Source: Alphaproteobacteria bacterium
GTDB taxonomy: Bacteria > Pseudomonadota > Alphaproteobacteria > Rhodobacterales > Rhodobacteraceae
Length of the DNA stretch: 8,360 nt
NCBI GenBank assembly: GCA_030425945.1
Contig: JAUHZL010000111.1
Coordinates: forward strand, 1 to 8,360
Direction of reading: 5' to 3'
In this document: piece by piece, positions 6,585 to 8,360 of the stretch
Layout: the number at the start of each line of letters is the position of its first letter
Numbering within the stretch: position 1 is the stretch's first letter
Made by a program: the position numbers and the translations under genes
The notes under the pieces: model-generated
What the model was told of the DNA's origin: nothing
The model's database searches: none
What the model saw: the letters and a program-made list of their open reading frames with translations, nothing else

Positions 6585-6899
6585 ATGACCACCTTCGACG
6601 ATCGCGAGAACGCCTTCGAGACCAAGTTCGCCCACGATAGCGAGATGCAGTTTAAGGCCGAGGCGCGCCGCAACAAGCTGCTCGGCCTGTGGGCCGCAGG
6701 CCTGATGGGGCTGGAGGGCGAGGACGCCGCCGCCTATGCCCGCGCCGTCGTCAAGGCCGACTTCGAGGAAGCCGGCCACGAGGACGTCGTCCGCAAGGTC
6801 GCGGGCGATCTCGGCGACAAGTCCTCGCCCGAGGCGGTCCGCGCCAAGATGGCCGAACTGCTGGCCGAGGCCAAAGCCCAGTTGATGTCGGAAAACTGA
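6585..6899 (+). CDS. F1Fo-ATPase inhibitor zeta subunit (DUF1476 family)
   Basis: A 104-residue, mostly helical, highly charged protein with the DUF1476 signature: MTTFDDRENAFETKFAHD, then FKAEARRNKLLGLWAAGLMG (about 23-42), then DFEEAGHEDVVRKV (59-72). In Paracoccus denitrificans this family is the zeta subunit, which inserts its N-terminal segment into F1 and blocks ATP hydrolysis, a functional analogue of mitochondrial IF1 (family knowledge). The N-terminal inhibitory stretch looks complete here. The start at 6585 matches the family N-terminus and has GGGAG 7 nt upstream; the frame is open further upstream without family similarity. It is alone on the plus strand, divergent from purC, away from any atp genes, and is followed by a hairpin terminator. 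In other alphaproteobacteria its inhibitory strength varies, so the name is firmer than the physiological effect. Confidence 0.9.
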   Translation: MTTFDDRENAFETKFAHDSEMQFKAEARRNKLLGLWAAGLMGLEGEDAAAYARAVVKADFEEAGHEDVVRKVAGDLGDKSSPEAVRAKMAELLAEAKAQLMSEN

Positions 6900-6915
6900 T
6901 CCGGCCTGTCCGGCG

Positions 6916-6950
6916 GCGCCCCCCGGATTGCCGGAGGGGCGCGCCCTTCT
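6916..6950 (+). terminator. Probable intrinsic terminator after the zeta gene
   Basis: An 11-bp stem, 6916-6926 with 6931-6942, has one bulged A (6935) and an ATTG loop (6927-6930). It starts 16 nt after the zeta stop. The tail is only CCCTTCTC, so T-richness is poor, as is common in high-GC genomes. The stability of the stem is the main support. Confidence 0.6.
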
Positions 6951-6974
6951 CGCGCCGCCCGGCCCGCGCCGGAT

Positions 6975-7005
6975 ATGAGCGCGGCTCATCACGGTGTTGA
7001 TCAAC
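6975..7005. repeat. Two palindromes upstream of the homocysteine methyltransferase
   Basis: ATGAGC (6975-6980) and GCTCAT (6984-6989) form a 6-bp inverted repeat with a 3-nt spacer. Seven bases further on is GTTGATCAAC (6996-7005), a perfect 10-bp palindrome. Both lie between the zeta terminator and the methyltransferase gene, where an operator would be expected. I found no convincing -10 at the right distance from the TTGATC inside the second palindrome. No specific regulator can be named. Confidence 0.4.
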
Positions 7006-7026
7006 TTCGATTTGCGTCATGGCCGC

Positions 7027-7071
7027 GGGGCTGTCACACCGCGCGTGACGCGCAACCCCTGACGAGCGGAA
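7027..7071 (+). other. Possible structured leader (hairpin/pseudoknot) before the methyltransferase
   Basis: GTCAC (7033-7037) and GTGAC (7045-7049) form a hairpin with a 7-nt loop. The loop CCGC (7039-7042) is complementary to GCGG (7066-7069), which overlaps the only purine-rich ribosome-site candidate before the ATG at 7082. GGGG (7027-7030) could also pair with CCCC (7056-7059). The arrangement resembles small ribosome-site-sequestering riboswitches such as SAM/SAH, but the loop is shorter than in that class as I recall it. This is a candidate structure only. Confidence 0.3.
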
Positions 7072-7081
7072 CCCCATCCCG

Positions 7082-8095
7082 ATGACCGATCCCCTGAGCC
7101 GGCTCCTGGCCGAGCGCGACTGGCTACTGACCGACGGCGCCACCGGCACCACCCTGTTCAACATGGGGCTCGAATCCGGCGAAGCGCCCGAGCTGTGGAA
7201 CACCGCGCAGCCCGAGAAGATCACCGCGCTCTACAAGGGGGCCGTGGACGCGGGCAGCGACCTGTTCCTGACCAACACCTTCGGCGGCAACGCCTCGCGG
7301 CTGAAGCTGCACAACGCCGAGGGCCGCGTTCACGAGCTGAACCGGATCGCCGCCGAGATCGGCCGCGAGGTCGCCGACACCGCGGGTCGCCCGGTCATCG
7401 TCGCGGGCTCGGTCGGCCCCACCGGCGAGATCATGGCCCCGATGGGTCCGCTGACCTACGAGCGCGCGGTCGAGATGTTTCACGAGCAGGCCGAGGGGCT
7501 GAAGGCCGGGGGCGTCGATGTGCTCTGGGTCGAAACGATCAGCGCGCCCGAGGAATACAAGGCCGCCGCCGAGGCCGCGCGTCTCGCCGGGATGCCCTGG
7601 TGCGGCACGATGAGCTTCGACACCGCCGGGCGCACCATGATGGGGGTGACCAGCCGCGACCTCGCCACGCTGGTCGAGACCCTGCCGCACCCGCCGCTGG
7701 CGTTCGGCGCCAACTGCGGCGTCGGGGCCTCGGACCTGCTGCGCACAGTGCTGGGCTTCTCGACCACGGGGACCGAGCGCCCGATCATCGCCAAGGGCAA
7801 CGCCGGGATCCCGAAGTATCACGACGGCCATATCCACTATGACGGCACGCCCGAACTGATGGCGGATTACGCCGTTCTGGCAAGGGCTTGCGGCGCGACG
7901 CTGATCGGCGGCTGCTGCGGCACCACCCCCGACCACCTGCGCGCCATGCGCGAGGCGCTGGAGACCCGGCCGCCCGCCGACCGCCCGACGCTGGACGAGA
8001 TCGCCGCCCGGCTCGGCGGCTTCTCCTCGGCCGTCGACGGCACCGGCGACGATGCAGGCCCGGCGCGCCGCGTCACCCGCCGCCGCCGGGGCTGA
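7082..8095 (+). CDS. bmt: Homocysteine S-methyltransferase family protein (betaine--homocysteine methyltransferase type)
   Basis: A 337-residue Hcy-binding (beta/alpha)8-barrel enzyme. It has the DGATGT motif at 18-23, NTFGGN at 65-70, GSVGPTGE at 109-116, and the three zinc cysteines: C212 in GANCGVG, and C278 and C279 in GGCCGT. The zinc binds and activates homocysteine thiolate for methyl transfer to make methionine. The methyl donor is uncertain. The family is usually annotated betaine--homocysteine methyltransferase, but in some Rhodobacterales a related stand-alone Hcy domain is part of a split cobalamin methionine synthase, with B12 and pterin domains on separate genes; none are visible here. 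The barrel ends near residue 295; a tail of about 42 residues ends in RRVTRRRRG. The start at 7082 gives the family N-terminus, and AGCGGAA lies 10-11 nt upstream. It converges with the radical SAM gene across 29 nt. Confidence 0.88.
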   Translation: MTDPLSRLLAERDWLLTDGATGTTLFNMGLESGEAPELWNTAQPEKITALYKGAVDAGSDLFLTNTFGGNASRLKLHNAEGRVHELNRIAAEIGREVADTAGRPVIVAGSVGPTGEIMAPMGPLTYERAVEMFHEQAEGLKAGGVDVLWVETISAPEEYKAAAEAARLAGMPWCGTMSFDTAGRTMMGVTSRDLATLVETLPHPPLAFGANCGVGASDLLRTVLGFSTTGTERPIIAKGNAGIPKYHDGHIHYDGTPELMADYAVLARACGATLIGGCCGTTPDHLRAMREALETRPPADRPTLDEIAARLGGFSSAVDGTGDDAGPARRVTRRRRG

Positions 8096-8124
8096 CGGGA
8101 GCGCCGATGCCCGGACGCCGCTGC

Positions 8125-8360
8125 TCAGAGATCGAACGCCATCTGGTCGCCGATGCGCGGCGGCGGGGCGAAGAGATCCGTGCGCAGCGGCGGCAGCGGC
8201 GCGTCGAGGCCGAGCGCCCGCACGGCCCGCGTGAAGCGCTGGCGGATCAGGTCGGCCCAGAGCCCCTCGCCCGTCATGCGCTTGCCCCAGGCCGGGTCGT
8301 AGTCGCGCCCGCCGTGCATGTCGCGGACCTTGGACATCACCCGCTCCAGCCGGTCGGGAT
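8125..8360 (-). CDS. Radical SAM protein, PA0069/SplB-like family, C-terminal fragment
   Basis: The last 78 codons of a minus-strand gene that continues past the right edge; the frame stays open to base 8360. The visible part reads PDRLERVMSKVRDMHGGRDYD, then WGKRMTGEGLWADLIRQRF, LRTDLFAPPP and a terminal DQMAFDL. The MRGGRxxD-like and GxRMxGxGxxADLIxxRF segments resemble the C-terminus of PA0069-type radical SAM proteins related to spore photoproduct lyase. The CxxxCxxC iron-sulfur motif would be upstream and is not visible, so assignment rests on the tail alone. The substrate of this family is not established to my knowledge. Confidence 0.7.
   Translation of the reverse strand, partial: PDRLERVMSKVRDMHGGRDYDPAWGKRMTGEGLWADLIRQRFTRAVRALGLDAPLPPLRTDLFAPPPRIGDQMAFDL

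Noticed and set aside
8096..8124. The 29-nt convergent gap between the methyltransferase and radical SAM genes, checked for a shared terminator
   Set aside because: Only a 4-bp pairing was found; nothing that can be called.

Overview
The window looks like the chromosome of a high-GC alphaproteobacterium of the order Rhodobacterales (Rhodobacteraceae). This rests on strong GC bias in third codon positions and on a lineage-typical gene set: a Bpt-type leucyltransferase, DctB/DctD, an alphaproteobacterial F-ATPase zeta-type inhibitor (DUF1476) and a homocysteine S-methyltransferase of the betaine/split-MetH type. It reads as ordinary chromosome. I see no insertion sequence, phage gene, CRISPR array, tRNA or rRNA.

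Layout, left to right. The 3' end of bpt (+) runs off the left edge. It converges with a long minus-strand block that, in transcription order, is purC, purS, a zinc-dependent alcohol dehydrogenase, purQ, dctB, dctD (6397 down to 417). Intergenic gaps in this block are 49, -1, 10, 28 and 36 nt, so it could be one transcript, although dctBD may have their own promoter. A 187-nt divergent region separates purC from the plus-strand zeta ATPase-inhibitor gene, which is followed by a GC-rich terminator. A 182-nt gap containing two palindromes and a possible structured leader precedes the homocysteine S-methyltransferase (+). That gene converges with the 3' end of a radical SAM gene (-) that runs off the right edge.

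Functionally, purC, purS and purQ belong to de novo purine synthesis: SAICAR synthase, and the small and glutaminase subunits of FGAM synthase. The synthetase subunit purL is not in the window. The dehydrogenase gene sits inside the pur operon, translationally coupled to purS, with no obvious place in the pathway. DctB/DctD are a two-component pair for C4-dicarboxylate uptake, but no dct transporter gene is visible here.

The points most worth following up are: (i) DctD lacks the GAFTGA sigma-54 contact loop through what looks like a clean six-residue deletion, and its Walker B acidic pair is reversed; (ii) the dehydrogenase is embedded between purS and purQ; (iii) a perfect 9-bp inverted repeat places the same TTGCGG hexamer as the -35 of both divergent promoters (purC and zeta); (iv) a possible pseudoknot leader, with a SAM/SAH-riboswitch-like GUCACA...GCGUGAC hairpin, lies just upstream of the homocysteine methyltransferase.
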